Source: Streptomyces erythrochromogenes (GTDB taxonomy: Bacteria > Actinomycetota > Actinomycetes > Streptomycetales > Streptomycetaceae). From it: a stretch of DNA of 64,000 nucleotides. The position numbers and the translations under genes were made by a program. Location: positions 496,001-560,000 of the forward strand of contig NZ_CP108036.1 in assembly GCF_036170895.1 (NCBI RefSeq), read 5' to 3'. Below are positions 7,559-16,545 of the stretch, piece after piece. Below the pieces are notes generated by a model. It worked only from the letters and a program-made list of their open reading frames with translations, made no database searches and was not told the DNA's origin. Within the stretch, counting starts at the first letter, position 1, and each line of letters starts with the position of its first letter.

Positions 7559-8749
7559 TCAGATGCCGTCCGTGAACAGCAGCCGGTTGGGGGTGCCGCC
7601 ACCGGTCCCGGTCAGGAGGTCCTTGGTGGACGTCTCCACGAGCCACCCGGCGACGTCCTCGGGGGTGGCCGCCGGGTGGGCCGCCTTGTAAAGGGCGGCC
7701 GTTCCGGTGACGTGCGGGGCGGCCATGGAGGTGCCGTCCAAGACGACGGTGTCCCCGCCGAGCAGCGCGGAGTCGATCTGCTCGCCGGGGGCGTGGATCT
7801 CGACGCACGCGCCCCGGTTGGAGAAGGCGGACTGCTCGTCGCGCCGGTTGCTCGCGGCCACCGTCACCACCCGGTCCGCCGAGGCCGGGGAGACCGCGCA
7901 GGCGTCGGCCGCGGAGTTGCCAGCCGCGATGACCGGCAGGGTGCCCGCCGCGGCCACGGCGGTCGCCGCCCGGTTCACGGCGTCGGAACGGCCGCCGCCC
8001 AGGGAGACGTTCAGGACGGCCGGCTGCCTGGCGTTCGCCGCCACCCAGTCGAGTCCGGCGACGACCGCCGAGTAGTCGCCCCGGCCGTCACAGCCGAGTA
8101 CGCGGACGCTGACCAGGCGCACGGCGCGTGCGACCCCGTACGTCCGGCCGCCGACGGTGCCCGCGACGTGGGTGCCGTGGCCCTCGCAGTCCTGGCCGCC
8201 ACCTCCGTCCCCGACGGCGTCGAAGCCGGGCTCGGCGCGGCCCTCGAACTCGGGGTGGGCGTAGTCGATCCCGGTGTCGAGGATGTAGGCGGTCACGCCG
8301 GCGCCGTCGCCGCCGGTGGTGAAGTCGCCGTCGAGCGGGAGGGCCCGCTGGTCGATGCGGTCCAGACCCCAGGTCGGTGCGGGAGCCCTGGAGGCGGACG
8401 GTGCCACCGGGCCGGGCGGCGTCGGCGGTGCGGAGACTTCCGCGTCCGACTCCACCGAGCGCACTCCGGGGGTGGTGCGGACCTCCTCCAGCTGCCCCGG
8501 GGTCAGCGGCACCGCGAAGCCGTTCATCGCGGACCCGTAGACGAAGGTGGGCTCCAGCCCGAGCCGTTCCGCGAGCCCGTCGGCGTCCACGCCCTCGTCG
8601 AGGCTGACGATGTACCTGCCGGGGACGGCGGCGGCGGACGTGAAGAGCGGAGCCCGTACGGGTTCCGGAACGTCCGCGGCCGCGGCGCCGACGAGTGCGG
8701 GGGCCGCCGCGATCAGGGCCGCGGCGGTCAGACGTACGAGCAGGCGCAT
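7559..8749 (-). CDS. Secreted subtilisin-like serine protease (peptidase S8)
   Basis: 396 aa. Sec signal in residues 1-25 (LLVRLTAAALIAAAPALVGAAAA). An inhibitor-I9-like propeptide follows (GRYIVSLDEGVDADGLAERLGL...GVRSVESDAEV), then the catalytic domain. Catalytic Asp158 (ILDTGID), His191 (GHGTHVAGT), oxyanion Asn278 (AAGNS) and Ser341 (DGTSMAAPH) are all present. This is the proteinase K/aqualysin group, an extracellular endoprotease released after autoprocessing. Cys residues at 188, 220, 284 and 315 could form two disulfides. GGGGAG sits seven bases before the ATG. Single gene; the 3' side is a shared terminator. Confidence 0.93.
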   Translation of the reverse strand: MRLLVRLTAAALIAAAPALVGAAAADVPEPVRAPLFTSAAAVPGRYIVSLDEGVDADGLAERLGLEPTFVYGSAMNGFAVPLTPGQLEEVRTTPGVRSVESDAEVSAPPTPPGPVAPSASRAPAPTWGLDRIDQRALPLDGDFTTGGDGAGVTAYILDTGIDYAHPEFEGRAEPGFDAVGDGGGGQDCEGHGTHVAGTVGGRTYGVARAVRLVSVRVLGCDGRGDYSAVVAGLDWVAANARQPAVLNVSLGGGRSDAVNRAATAVAAAGTLPVIAAGNSAADACAVSPASADRVVTVAASNRRDEQSAFSNRGACVEIHAPGEQIDSALLGGDTVVLDGTSMAAPHVTGTAALYKAAHPAATPEDVAGWLVETSTKDLLTGTGGGTPNRLLFTDGI

Positions 8750-8900
8750 GGAGGTACTCCCCGGGAGGTCGGCGGTCGTCAGGAGACGGTCGCGTCCTCG
8801 CCGGTGCTCGGTCGCGGCCTCCCTCTCCTTCGGACGGCGCCAGGGAGGGCTTGAGGGGCACGTCCTCACATGGCCCAGCCCCCCGGACCCGGCGGCGGGC

Positions 8901-8932
8901 GGGGCGGTCACGGCAGGTGCCGTGACCGCCCC
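8901..8932. terminator. Hairpin terminator after the VWA operon
   Basis: GGGGCGGTCACGGCA (8901-8915) pairs perfectly with TGCCGTGACCGCCCC (8918-8932), leaving a minimal loop. It lies 78 bases beyond the stop of the minus-strand gene ending at 9010. The rest of the 8750-9009 gap shows no gene; the subtilase promoter must lie in its left part. Confidence 0.8.
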
Positions 8933-9009
8933 CGCGACCGCGCGCCGCTGCCTCCCGCCCCGGGGCGGGAGACCGGCCGGGGAGCCGGGCAAGGCTCCGG
9001 CAGGCCGGG

Positions 9010-9816
9010 TCAGGCGCCGGGCGGCACCCGGGACGGGCGGCCCGTGCCGCGCGTCAGGGAGTACCCGAAGATGCCCGCGAGGGCACCGAGCACTCCGCCG
9101 ACCGCCGTCCAGAGCCATCGGTCCGACCACCAGCCGCCGGACCAGCCGTCCTCCGGCTCGCGCAGGGAGCCGGTCACCGTGCCGGCGACCAGCGGGGTGG
9201 CGAGGGCCCCGTCCACCGCGAAGGCGCCGCCCTCCTCCTGTACGTCGGCCTCGACGGCCGCGCGCACCGGCAGGCCGAGGTCCTCCTCCGGCAGGTCCAC
9301 GACCGTCAGACGGACGTAGTAGCTGCCCGGCAGCGGGTCGTTGGCCCACGGCTCCGCGCCGGCGCGGACCGTGCGCAGGGTGCAGGACAGTTCGACCGAG
9401 GCGGCCTCCTTGGCCGCCGCCCTACTCTGCATGCCGTACGTGCAGGCCTGCCGGCGGCGGAGTCCGTCGTACACGTCGAGCTGCCAGGTCGAGGCGCCGT
9501 GCCGGGCGGCGGACTCGGGCAGGGTGAGGTTGGCCTTCACGGTGACGCGCTGCTGCGCGTCGACCGGAAGGACCCAGTACAGGTAGTCGCCGCTGGAGGC
9601 GCCGGCCGTAGCCTTCTGGCCGGGCCGGAACGGCGTGGCGGTGCGGAAGCTCGTGCCCGCCTCGGTCGGGGCGGCTTCGGCGCCGGCCCCGCCCTTGCCG
9701 GTGGTGGCGCTCGGCGAGGGGGTGTCCGCGGAGGCCGTACCCGCGGCCGTACCGGCCACCGCGAGGGCGGCGGCCGCCGCGAGCAGGCCCGCGGTCAGTC
9801 TGCGTACGGTACGCAT
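9010..9816 (-). CDS. Secreted membrane-anchored protein, partner of the VWA protein
   Basis: 268 aa. N-terminal signal peptide (residues 1-31, ending GTASA-DTP), a beta-rich extracellular domain of about 190 residues (GDYLYWVLPVDAQQRVTVKANL, PGSYYVRLTVVDLP), and one C-terminal membrane helix (WLWTAVGGVLGALAGIFGYSL, about 232-252) with a short basic tail. The Y-x-Y-x-V-x-P-x-x-Q core resembles the second domain of the upstream VWA protein (HRWYRVDVLPGQELRASVS), suggesting the two share a related beta-sandwich. Two Cys (CTYGM, SCTLR) may pair. I know no function. Its start overlaps the VWA gene's stop by one base, so the two are made together and probably act together at the cell surface. Confidence 0.75.
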   Translation of the reverse strand: MRTVRRLTAGLLAAAAALAVAGTAAGTASADTPSPSATTGKGGAGAEAAPTEAGTSFRTATPFRPGQKATAGASSGDYLYWVLPVDAQQRVTVKANLTLPESAARHGASTWQLDVYDGLRRRQACTYGMQSRAAAKEAASVELSCTLRTVRAGAEPWANDPLPGSYYVRLTVVDLPEEDLGLPVRAAVEADVQEEGGAFAVDGALATPLVAGTVTGSLREPEDGWSGGWWSDRWLWTAVGGVLGALAGIFGYSLTRGTGRPSRVPPGA

Positions 9817-11099
9817 CAGTTGGTCCTCCAGACGGAGATGCGCCAGCGCGAGATCCATCCCCACACGAGTCCGGCCAGGAGTCCGGCCAGTACCAGCACG
9901 GCCAGCGTCCACCAGCCGCGCCCGAGGCCGAAGGCCGCGGCGTCGGAGGCGTCGTCGGGGCCGTCCACCAGGTCGATGGTCAGCTCGACGGGCATGCCGG
10001 GGGTGGTCTTGACGGAAGCGGGGGCGGAGAAGGAGTTGCTGACCTGGAGGCAGACGGTCTCCGCCGCGGGCTTCGCGTCGGTGTCGGAGTCGGCGTCGTC
10101 GATCTCGGCCTTGGGGTAGCGCAGGCCGGTGGAGAGGACGTCGGTGCGGCCGTCGCCGGCCTCGGAGCCGCGTACGATCTCCCGCCCGTGGACGGTCGTG
10201 GCGCGCAGCATGACGCCGTAGTCGTTGTTGACGGCTCTGTCGGCGCCGATGCTCACCGAGGCGCGCAGCTCCTGGCCGGGCAGGACGTCCACCCGGTACC
10301 AGCGGTGCTCGCCGAAGGTCTCGCGGTCGCTGTAGAGACCGGCCTTCAGCTGCGGGGCGCCCGCGCACTGCTTCGCGCCCTCGGTCGCCACCGGGTTGAC
10401 GACCGGGTCGGCGGCCCGGTCGACGAGTTGGCGGACCCTGCCGGAGAGTTCGGCCTTGTGCTGGACGGAGGTGTAGGTACCGCCGGTGGCCTCGGCGATG
10501 CAGGTCAGCTGGGCCCGGGTCTTGGCGTCCGGGACCAGGCCGAGGGTGTCGATGACCAGGTGGATGCCCTTGGCCGCGATGTCGCGGGCCACTTCACACG
10601 GGTCGAGCGGGGCGCAGGTGTCCTCGCCGTCCGTGATGAGGACGATCCGCTTGGTGGCGTTGCCGCCCTCCAGGTCCTGGGCGGCGCCGAGCAGGGCCGG
10701 TCCGATGGGGGTCCAGCCGGTCGGGGCGAGGGTCGCGACGGCGGTCTTGGCCTCGGTCCGGTCCAGGGGTCCGACCTTGTAGAGCTGCTTGGTGTCCTTG
10801 CAGCCGAGCGTGCGGTCGTCACCGGCGTAGTCGGCGCCGAGGGTCCGTATGCCGAGCTGGACTTCGGCGGGTACGGCGTCGATGACCTCGTTGAAAGCCT
10901 GCTTCGCGGCGGCCATGCGGGACCCGCCGTCGATGTCGTTGGCCCGCATGGAGCCGCTGACGTCCAGGACGAGGTCGACCTTGGGGGGTTCCTTCGCCGC
11001 CGGTCCGTCGGCGGCCGTGGCGCTCGCCGGGAAGAGCCCGACGGCCAGTGCGGCGAACAGGCCGCAGGCCCTGGCCGCGAGCCGTTTTCTTGTGATCAT
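9816..11099 (-). CDS. Secreted VWA-domain membrane protein
   Basis: 427 aa. Signal peptide in residues 1-29 (FAALAVGLFPASATAA). A von Willebrand A domain follows with a MIDAS motif DVSGSM (about residue 46), TPIGPAL and LITDGEDTC. Then a beta-rich domain (HRWYRVDVLPGQELRASVS) and a C-terminal membrane helix (WWTLAVLVLAGLLAGLVWGW) with a short cytoplasmic tail (ISRWRISVWRTN). VWA domains bind protein ligands through a divalent metal, so this is likely a surface-exposed adhesion or assembly protein. Start ATG 11099 directly precedes a good signal peptide. Operon with the downstream membrane protein. Confidence 0.85.
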   Translation of the reverse strand: MITRKRLAARACGLFAALAVGLFPASATAADGPAAKEPPKVDLVLDVSGSMRANDIDGGSRMAAAKQAFNEVIDAVPAEVQLGIRTLGADYAGDDRTLGCKDTKQLYKVGPLDRTEAKTAVATLAPTGWTPIGPALLGAAQDLEGGNATKRIVLITDGEDTCAPLDPCEVARDIAAKGIHLVIDTLGLVPDAKTRAQLTCIAEATGGTYTSVQHKAELSGRVRQLVDRAADPVVNPVATEGAKQCAGAPQLKAGLYSDRETFGEHRWYRVDVLPGQELRASVSIGADRAVNNDYGVMLRATTVHGREIVRGSEAGDGRTDVLSTGLRYPKAEIDDADSDTDAKPAAETVCLQVSNSFSAPASVKTTPGMPVELTIDLVDGPDDASDAAAFGLGRGWWTLAVLVLAGLLAGLVWGWISRWRISVWRTN

Positions 11100-11205
11100 C
11101 GCCGGATCGTATTGAGGATCGTCCGGCAATCCAAAACACGGGGGTTCCGGCGGGCCGGTGGATATCCGCAGGCGTGCGGCGGAGCCTCCGGCCCAGGGTG
11201 CCCGG

Positions 11206-11571
11206 ATGAGTAGTCGTACCTTCCCAATCACCGTCCGCGGCGCGTTCGACGGCCTGACCGACGGCCAGCGGGCCGAGCTGCTCGGAGCCGCGCCCGAGCA
11301 CGACATGCTGCGTGCGGAGTCCACCGCCGAGGGGCACCTCGCGTACGACCTGGCGGGCCGCCCCTTCTTCACCTTCCGCTTCCTGGACTCGGGCGGGGCG
11401 GAGGACGACGTCCTCGACGCGACGGCCCGCGCGGAGCCGGCTGCGGAGGGCTGGCTGGCGGAGCGCGGGTACGGCTGCAAGCAGCTGCGTTCGCAGGCGC
11501 AGGACCTGTCGCCGGCTCGGCCGGGCGAGCGGCAGCGGCGGGAGGCCGCGCGCGCCGAAGCGCAGGACTGA
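11206..11571 (+). CDS. DUF6204-type small protein
   Basis: 121 aa, cytoplasmic. Begins SSRTFPITVRGAFDGLTDGQRAELLGAAPEHDML and continues EGHLAYDLAGRPFFTFRFLDSG, ending in a basic tail (RPGERQRREAARAEAQD). The R-T-x-x-I-T-V-R-G-x-F-D-x-L-T start and the RPFFTFRF segment are what I associate with DUF6204 proteins of Streptomyces. They may have a ferredoxin-like or ACT-like fold; no function is known. ATG 11206 is preferred over the upstream ATG at 11158, whose extra 16 residues are unlike the family. Divergent from the VWA operon. Confidence 0.65.
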   Translation: MSSRTFPITVRGAFDGLTDGQRAELLGAAPEHDMLRAESTAEGHLAYDLAGRPFFTFRFLDSGGAEDDVLDATARAEPAAEGWLAERGYGCKQLRSQAQDLSPARPGERQRREAARAEAQD

Positions 11572-11644
11572 CGAGGACGTGCTCCTCACCGGAAACACGG
11601 TTCTGACCGGAACACGGCTCCGACCGGGACGCGGTTGCGACCGG

Positions 11645-13279
11645 TCAGGGCCGGGTGTCCGGGGCGAAGACGGTCGCGAGGTGAGCGGCCAGCCGCTCGC
11701 GGTCCGGCGGGGAGAGGCGGGCGCCGAGGTATCCGTCAGGGCGGACCAGGAACGCGGTCGGCTGCTGGGCGGCGTAGAGGCGGGCGAACTCGCCGCCGGT
11801 GTCGTGGTACGCGGGGAGTACGGCCGGGCCCGCCGGGGCGTCGGGCGGGGTGTCGGCCGGCAGGACGACGCACGTCTCGACCCGGCCGCCGGAGGACTCC
11901 CGCGCCGTGCGGGCGAGTTCGTCGAGGCCGGTCCCGTACAGCAGCAGGACGTGTTCGCGTTCGCGCAGCAGGTCGCCGAGGCGCAGCGGGACGGCGGCGA
12001 TCGGCGAGGTGAGGCCGCCGCAGTCGGGGGCCCGGTCGCCCGGGCGGGGTCCGGGGCCCTCGCCGGGCGGGTCGACGGCGGGGCTTCCGCGGTAGCCGAC
12101 GAGCAGTTGGGCCTCGCGCAGGATCAGGGTGTCGGCGTCCTCGGGGTCGGACTGGACCCCTTGGGCGGAGGCGTGGCGCACCGTGCGGCCGACGACCTCC
12201 TCGCCGACGGGCCGGCGTTCGGCGTCGTAGCTGGGCAGGAGGCCGGGGTGGGCGGCGCCGTCGACTGCCAGGGCGAGCTTCCACGCCAGGTTCCAGGCGT
12301 CCTGGATACCGGTGTTCATGCCCTGGGCGCCGGTCGGCGGGTGGATGTGCGCGGCGTCGCCGGCGATGAAGACCCGGCCGTGCCCGTACCGGTCCACGAT
12401 CCGGTGGCTGATGCGGAAGACGGACGACCAGCGGATGTTCGAGGCGGTGGTGGGGGTCGGCGAGAGCCGGTTCAGGACGGTCTGGATGTCTGCCAGTTCC
12501 GGTACCCGGCCGCCCTGGAGGCCGTGGGCGACACCGTCGGCGGCGGCCTGTTCCGCGGTGGACAGTTCGGGCGGCACCTTCATGGACATCCGGTAGCGGC
12601 CGCGGCCCGGCAGCGGGATGCACACGAGTACGTCGTCCACGGCGCCGGCGGCGTCCAGGTGCATGGCGCGCAGGGAGTACCCGTACGGCAGGTCCCAGTC
12701 GGCCTCGACGTCGGCGAGCATGTACTCCTCGGGGAAGGCGCCGCCCTCGAAGGAGAGCCCGAGGCCTTTGCGGACGATGCTGTGGGCGCCGTCGCAGCCC
12801 ACCAGGTAGCGGGTGCGCAGTTCCTCCTCGGCGCCGGAGGGGGTGCGGAGCCGGCTGGTGACGCCGTCGGAGTCCTGGCTGAACGACACCAGTTCGGTGC
12901 CGCGTTCGACCGCGGTGCCCCAGCGGGCCAGGTGCTCGTCGAGGATGCGCTCGGTCTCGTACTGGGGCAGTGCCGCGAAGCGGTAGGGCACTTCGGGCGG
13001 TAGGACGAGGTCGATGCGGGGCCGCTCGGCGCCGTTGACGTACGTGAGCTGGCCGCGCAGGGGGACGGCCGCGTCCAGTACGGCGCGGACCATCCCCATG
13101 CGGTCCCAGATCTCGAGGGTGCGCGGCTGGATGCCCACGGCCTTCGCGTACGGCAGGCGGGCGGGGAGCCGGTCGACGATCCGGCAGGAGACCCCGCGCC
13201 GGCGGAGTTCGGTGGCGGCGGTCAGCCCGATGGGGCCGGCGCCGACGACCAGTACGTCCGTCGTGTTGCGTTGCGCCAC
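11645..13279 (-). CDS. FAD-dependent aromatic hydroxylase (class A flavoprotein monooxygenase)
   Basis: 544 aa. N-terminal dinucleotide motif VLVVGAGPIGLTAA (residues 9-22), the DG motif YLVGCDGAHSIVRKGLG, and the GD motif RVFIAGDAAHIHPPTGAQGMNTGIQDA. The last 150 residues form a thioredoxin-like tail (REHVLLLYGTGLDELA...TAFLVRPDGYLGARLSP), as in phenol hydroxylase and the MhpA/PgaE/RdmE group. Such enzymes use NAD(P)H and O2 to hydroxylate phenolic or polyketide rings; the substrate here is unknown. GTG 13279 is preceded by GGGAG. A lone gene, not joined to a biosynthetic cluster, so a catabolic or detoxifying role is plausible. Confidence 0.88.
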   Translation of the reverse strand: MAQRNTTDVLVVGAGPIGLTAATELRRRGVSCRIVDRLPARLPYAKAVGIQPRTLEIWDRMGMVRAVLDAAVPLRGQLTYVNGAERPRIDLVLPPEVPYRFAALPQYETERILDEHLARWGTAVERGTELVSFSQDSDGVTSRLRTPSGAEEELRTRYLVGCDGAHSIVRKGLGLSFEGGAFPEEYMLADVEADWDLPYGYSLRAMHLDAAGAVDDVLVCIPLPGRGRYRMSMKVPPELSTAEQAAADGVAHGLQGGRVPELADIQTVLNRLSPTPTTASNIRWSSVFRISHRIVDRYGHGRVFIAGDAAHIHPPTGAQGMNTGIQDAWNLAWKLALAVDGAAHPGLLPSYDAERRPVGEEVVGRTVRHASAQGVQSDPEDADTLILREAQLLVGYRGSPAVDPPGEGPGPRPGDRAPDCGGLTSPIAAVPLRLGDLLREREHVLLLYGTGLDELARTARESSGGRVETCVVLPADTPPDAPAGPAVLPAYHDTGGEFARLYAAQQPTAFLVRPDGYLGARLSPPDRERLAAHLATVFAPDTRP

Positions 13280-13383
13280 TGGCGTCTCCCGGCGTGCGGC
13301 CCCCGTCGGAGTCGGTCTGACCCCATGGTGGCCGTCCGCCGGGCCTCCGGCATCTCCGCCGGATCTGCGCCACTCGGCCTTCG

Positions 13384-13794
<411 letters not shown>

Positions 13795-13853
13795 GAGAGT
13801 TCCTCTCGCAGAAATGAACCGTGGCGGCGGCCGGTGGTCGACCGCGCTGCACC

Positions 13854-13882
13854 AGTAGAGCACGCAATTCAGTTGTGCACAA
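13854..13882 (-). promoter_or_regulatory. Predicted ohr promoter
   Basis: Reading the minus strand, -35 TTGTGC (13882-13877), a 17-base spacer and -10 TCTACT (13859-13854). The -35 element lies inside the palindrome predicted as the OhrR site, so repressor binding would block polymerase. Inferred from spacing only. Confidence 0.45.
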
Positions 13883-13888
13883 TTCAAT
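13864..13888. promoter_or_regulatory. Predicted OhrR operator
   Basis: An AT-rich block centred on the perfect palindrome TTGTGCACAA (13873-13882), flanked by CAATTCAG on one side and TTCAATG on the other. It is the only AT-rich stretch in the 128-bp ohr/ohrR gap. Known OhrR boxes contain the same ACAATT half-site. Confidence 0.75.
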
Positions 13889-13922
13889 GCCCTTCAAGTT
13901 CTTCCCGGGTACACTGGCCGAC

Positions 13923-14429
13923 ATGACCGAGCAGCCCACCGCGACCCGCTCCGACCAGGACTTCCTGCGCCTGGACGGCCAGATCTGCTTCGCGCTGAAC
14001 GCAGCGAGCCGCGCCTTCGGCGGCCTCTACCGCGTGGTCCTCAAGGACCTGGGGCTCACCTACCCGCAGTACCTGGTGATGCTGGTGCTGTGGGAGCACG
14101 GCGAGATGCCGGTCAAGGAGATCGGACAGCACCTGCGGCTGGACTCGGGCACCCTGTCCCCGCTGCTCAAGCGGCTGGAGGCGGCCGGACTGGTCCGCCG
14201 GGAGCGCAGCACCGAGGACGAGCGCTCCGTGCGCGCCCACCTGACCGAGGAGGGCGCGGCGCTGCGCGCCCGCGCGGTCGAGGTGCCGCGGCGGATCGCG
14301 GCGGCCACCGGCTTCGAGCTCGCCGAGGTCGTCGACCTCCAGGACCGCCTGAGCCGGCTGACGGCCGCATTGGACGCCGCCGTACCCCTGGAGGAGGCCC
14401 GGGAGACCCAGGAGCCGCGGGAGGCGTAG
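13923..14429 (+). CDS. ohrR: MarR-family organic peroxide sensor OhrR
   Basis: 168 aa. Cys22 in DGQICFALNAASRAF matches the reactive cysteine of OhrR, which is oxidised by organic peroxides and releases DNA. The winged helix spans KDLGLTYPQYLVMLVLWEHGEMPVKEIGQHLRLDSGTLSPLLKRLEAAGLVRRERSTEDERS, including the D-x-R of the wing. The C-terminal 25 residues (EEARETQEPREA) are an unusual acidic tail. Divergent from ohr. A TACACT hexamer (13910-13915) lies only seven bases before the ATG; if it is the -10 box the transcript is leaderless. Confidence 0.93.
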   Translation: MTEQPTATRSDQDFLRLDGQICFALNAASRAFGGLYRVVLKDLGLTYPQYLVMLVLWEHGEMPVKEIGQHLRLDSGTLSPLLKRLEAAGLVRRERSTEDERSVRAHLTEEGAALRARAVEVPRRIAAATGFELAEVVDLQDRLSRLTAALDAAVPLEEARETQEPREA

Positions 14430-14481
14430 CCGCCGTCCCCGACGGACACTGGGGCCACCCCGTGACGGCAGGAGGTGGCCG

Positions 14482-15516
14482 ATGGACCCGGCTGCGGCGC
14501 TCGACCGGATCGCGTTCCTGCTGGAGCGCGCACAGGCACCCACCTACCGGGTGCGGGCCTTCCGCACCGCGTCCGCGGTCGTCGTGAGGATGGGCGCGGA
14601 GGAGGTGGCGGCGCGGGCCGCCGCCGGTTCCCTGGAGGCCGTCAAGGGCCTCGGCCCCAAGACGGCCGCGGTCGTGCGGGAGGCACTCGCCGGCGGTGTG
14701 CCGGCGTACCTGCAGGGCTTGGAGGACGAGGCCGCCGCACTCCCGGAGGGCCCCCCGGCCTCGCCGGCCGCCGCCGCGCTGCGGGCGGCGCTGCGCGGGG
14801 ACTGCCACGTGCACTCGGACTGGTCCGACGGCGGCAGCCCGATCGAGGCGATGGGCCGGACGGCCGCCGGTCTGGGCCACGAGTGGGCGGTGCTGACCGA
14901 CCACTCGCCGCGCCTGACCGTCGCACGGGGCCTCTCCCCGGACCGGCTGCGCGAGCAGCTGGACGTGGTGGCCGCGCTCAACGCCACCTGGGCGCCCTTC
15001 CGGCTGCTCACCGGGATCGAGTGCGACATCCTGGACGACGGGTCGCTCGACCAGGAGCCCGATCTGCTGGAACGACTGGATCTCGTCGTCGGCTCGGTGC
15101 ACTCCAAACTGCGGATGGACGCGCCCGCGATGACCCGGCGGATGCTGGCGGCCGTGCGCAACCCGCTGATGGACGTCCTCGGCCACTGCACGGGGCGGCT
15201 GGTCACCGGCCGGACCCGGCCGGAGTCGCAGTTCGACGCCGAGGCGGTGTTCGCGGCCTGCGCGGAGACGGGCACCGCCGTGGAGATCAACAGCCGGCCC
15301 GAACGACTGGACCCGCCGCGGCGGCTGCTGCGGCTGGCCGTGGCGGCCGGGACCTTCTTCGCGATCGACACGGACGCGCACGCCCCGGGCCAGCTGGACT
15401 GGCAGGTCCTCGGCTGCGAACGGGCCGTGGAATGCGGCGTTCCGACGGAGCGCGTCATCAACACCTGGCCGGCCGACCGCCTCCTGACCTGGACCCGCAC
15501 CCGGCGCGCGCCCTGA
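14482..15516 (+). CDS. PHP-domain phosphoesterase with N-terminal helix-hairpin-helix (PolX-like)
   Basis: 344 aa. Residues 1-75 resemble the DNA polymerase beta/X helix-hairpin-helix domain (LDRIAFLLERAQ, VKGLGPKTAAVVREAL). The PHP domain follows: DCHVHSDWSDG with His109, His111 and Asp113, then TDHS, LTGIECDI, VGSVHSK, LGHCTGR and DTDAHAP. All metal-ligand positions appear present. The order HhH then PHP, without a polymerase palm, matches a family of Actinobacteria proteins annotated as PHP or histidinol-phosphatase-like hydrolases. A DNA-repair role is inferred, not shown. AGGAGG precedes the ATG; 52 bases after ohrR, possibly co-transcribed. Confidence 0.85.
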   Translation: MDPAAALDRIAFLLERAQAPTYRVRAFRTASAVVVRMGAEEVAARAAAGSLEAVKGLGPKTAAVVREALAGGVPAYLQGLEDEAAALPEGPPASPAAAALRAALRGDCHVHSDWSDGGSPIEAMGRTAAGLGHEWAVLTDHSPRLTVARGLSPDRLREQLDVVAALNATWAPFRLLTGIECDILDDGSLDQEPDLLERLDLVVGSVHSKLRMDAPAMTRRMLAAVRNPLMDVLGHCTGRLVTGRTRPESQFDAEAVFAACAETGTAVEINSRPERLDPPRRLLRLAVAAGTFFAIDTDAHAPGQLDWQVLGCERAVECGVPTERVINTWPADRLLTWTRTRRAP

Positions 15517-15580
15517 GCTGCGACGGGGAGGACGAGCCGCGGAATCCGGGGCCTGCGCGTCGCTCCCGGCAGCGCGGCGC

Positions 15581-16477
15581 TCAGGGGCGGAGTTCGGCGG
15601 CCAGCAGGATCACGTCGGCTCCGGCCACCGCCGTCACCGTCAGGAACGGGAGCCGTCCCGCGGGCCTGCGGAGCGCGAGGAGCAGCGCCGTCGCCGTCGC
15701 GCCCAGCAGCACCCAGCCGTACGCCGTCACCCGCCCCGGCGGTCCCGCGACGAGGGCCGCGGTCGAGCCCAGGACGAGCAGCCCGGCCAGCACGGCCGAG
15801 CGCCGGGCGCCGAGCCGCTGCGGCAGCCCGACCACCCCGGTGGCCAGGTCGTCGTCGATGTCGGGCAGGACGTTCGCGAAGTGGGCGCCCGCGCCCAGCA
15901 GCGCCGCGGCCGCCATCAGCCACGGCGGCGGCCAGGGCGCGCCGGGCAGCCCGAGGGTGACGAAGGCCGGCAGCAGGCCGAAGGCCAGGGCGTACGGGGC
16001 CCAGGAGACGACCGTGCCCTTCAGCCGGAGGTTGTACCCCCACGCGGCCGCCACGCCGGCCAGGTGCACGGCGCCGGCGAGCGGACCGGCCGCCAGCGAC
16101 AGCGGCACGCAGAGCAGGAGCGCCGCGCCCGCCGCCCGGGCCACGGCGGCGGCCGACACCGTACCGGCGACCAGCGGCTTGTCCCGTCGGCCCGTGGCCA
16201 GGTCCCGCCCGAGGTCGGCCCGGTCGTTGCACCAGCCCACCGACAGCTGGCCCGCGGCCACCGCCCCCGCGACGAGGAACACCCCCGGCGGGCCGTGCCC
16301 TGCCGCGACCGCCAGGACCGCGGCGAAGAGCGTCACGGCCGCCGCGGGCAGCGGGTGACACGACGCCCCCAGGCCGCCCAGGGCGCGTCCGGCGCGGGCG
16401 GCCCTGGTGGCAGCGCCGACTCCGGCACCATCGGCACTCTCGGCGATCTGCTTGGTTCGCACGGGCACGGGCGACAC
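15581..16477 (-). CDS. UbiA-family prenyltransferase
   Basis: 298 aa if started at GTG 16477. Multi-pass membrane protein with the first Asp-rich motif in SVGWCNDRADLGRD (N-D-x-x-D form) and the second in LPDIDDDLATG. Both bind the Mg-prenyl diphosphate, and about eight helices surround them. The RDKPLVAGTVS segment is also typical. The enzyme should prenylate an aromatic ring or a related acceptor. An in-frame ATG at 16552 would extend the protein across the neighbour's promoter, so the GTG was preferred. It is divergent from the type III PKS operon with only 68 bases between starts, which suggests co-regulation and a prenylated or quinone-type end product. Confidence 0.85.
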   Translation of the reverse strand: MSPVPVRTKQIAESADGAGVGAATRAARAGRALGGLGASCHPLPAAAVTLFAAVLAVAAGHGPPGVFLVAGAVAAGQLSVGWCNDRADLGRDLATGRRDKPLVAGTVSAAAVARAAGAALLLCVPLSLAAGPLAGAVHLAGVAAAWGYNLRLKGTVVSWAPYALAFGLLPAFVTLGLPGAPWPPPWLMAAAALLGAGAHFANVLPDIDDDLATGVVGLPQRLGARRSAVLAGLLVLGSTAALVAGPPGRVTAYGWVLLGATATALLLALRRPAGRLPFLTVTAVAGADVILLAAELRP

Positions 16478-16545
16478 GCTATGCGGCGCCGCGCCCGAAT
16501 CGGTTGATTCATAGCGAAGTGTCAGTTGTTTCCTATGGTGACTCA

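Noticed and set aside
12312..12596. Short plus-strand frame inside the monooxygenase gene
   Set aside because: Antisense to a gene with clear FAD motifs, and no independent support.
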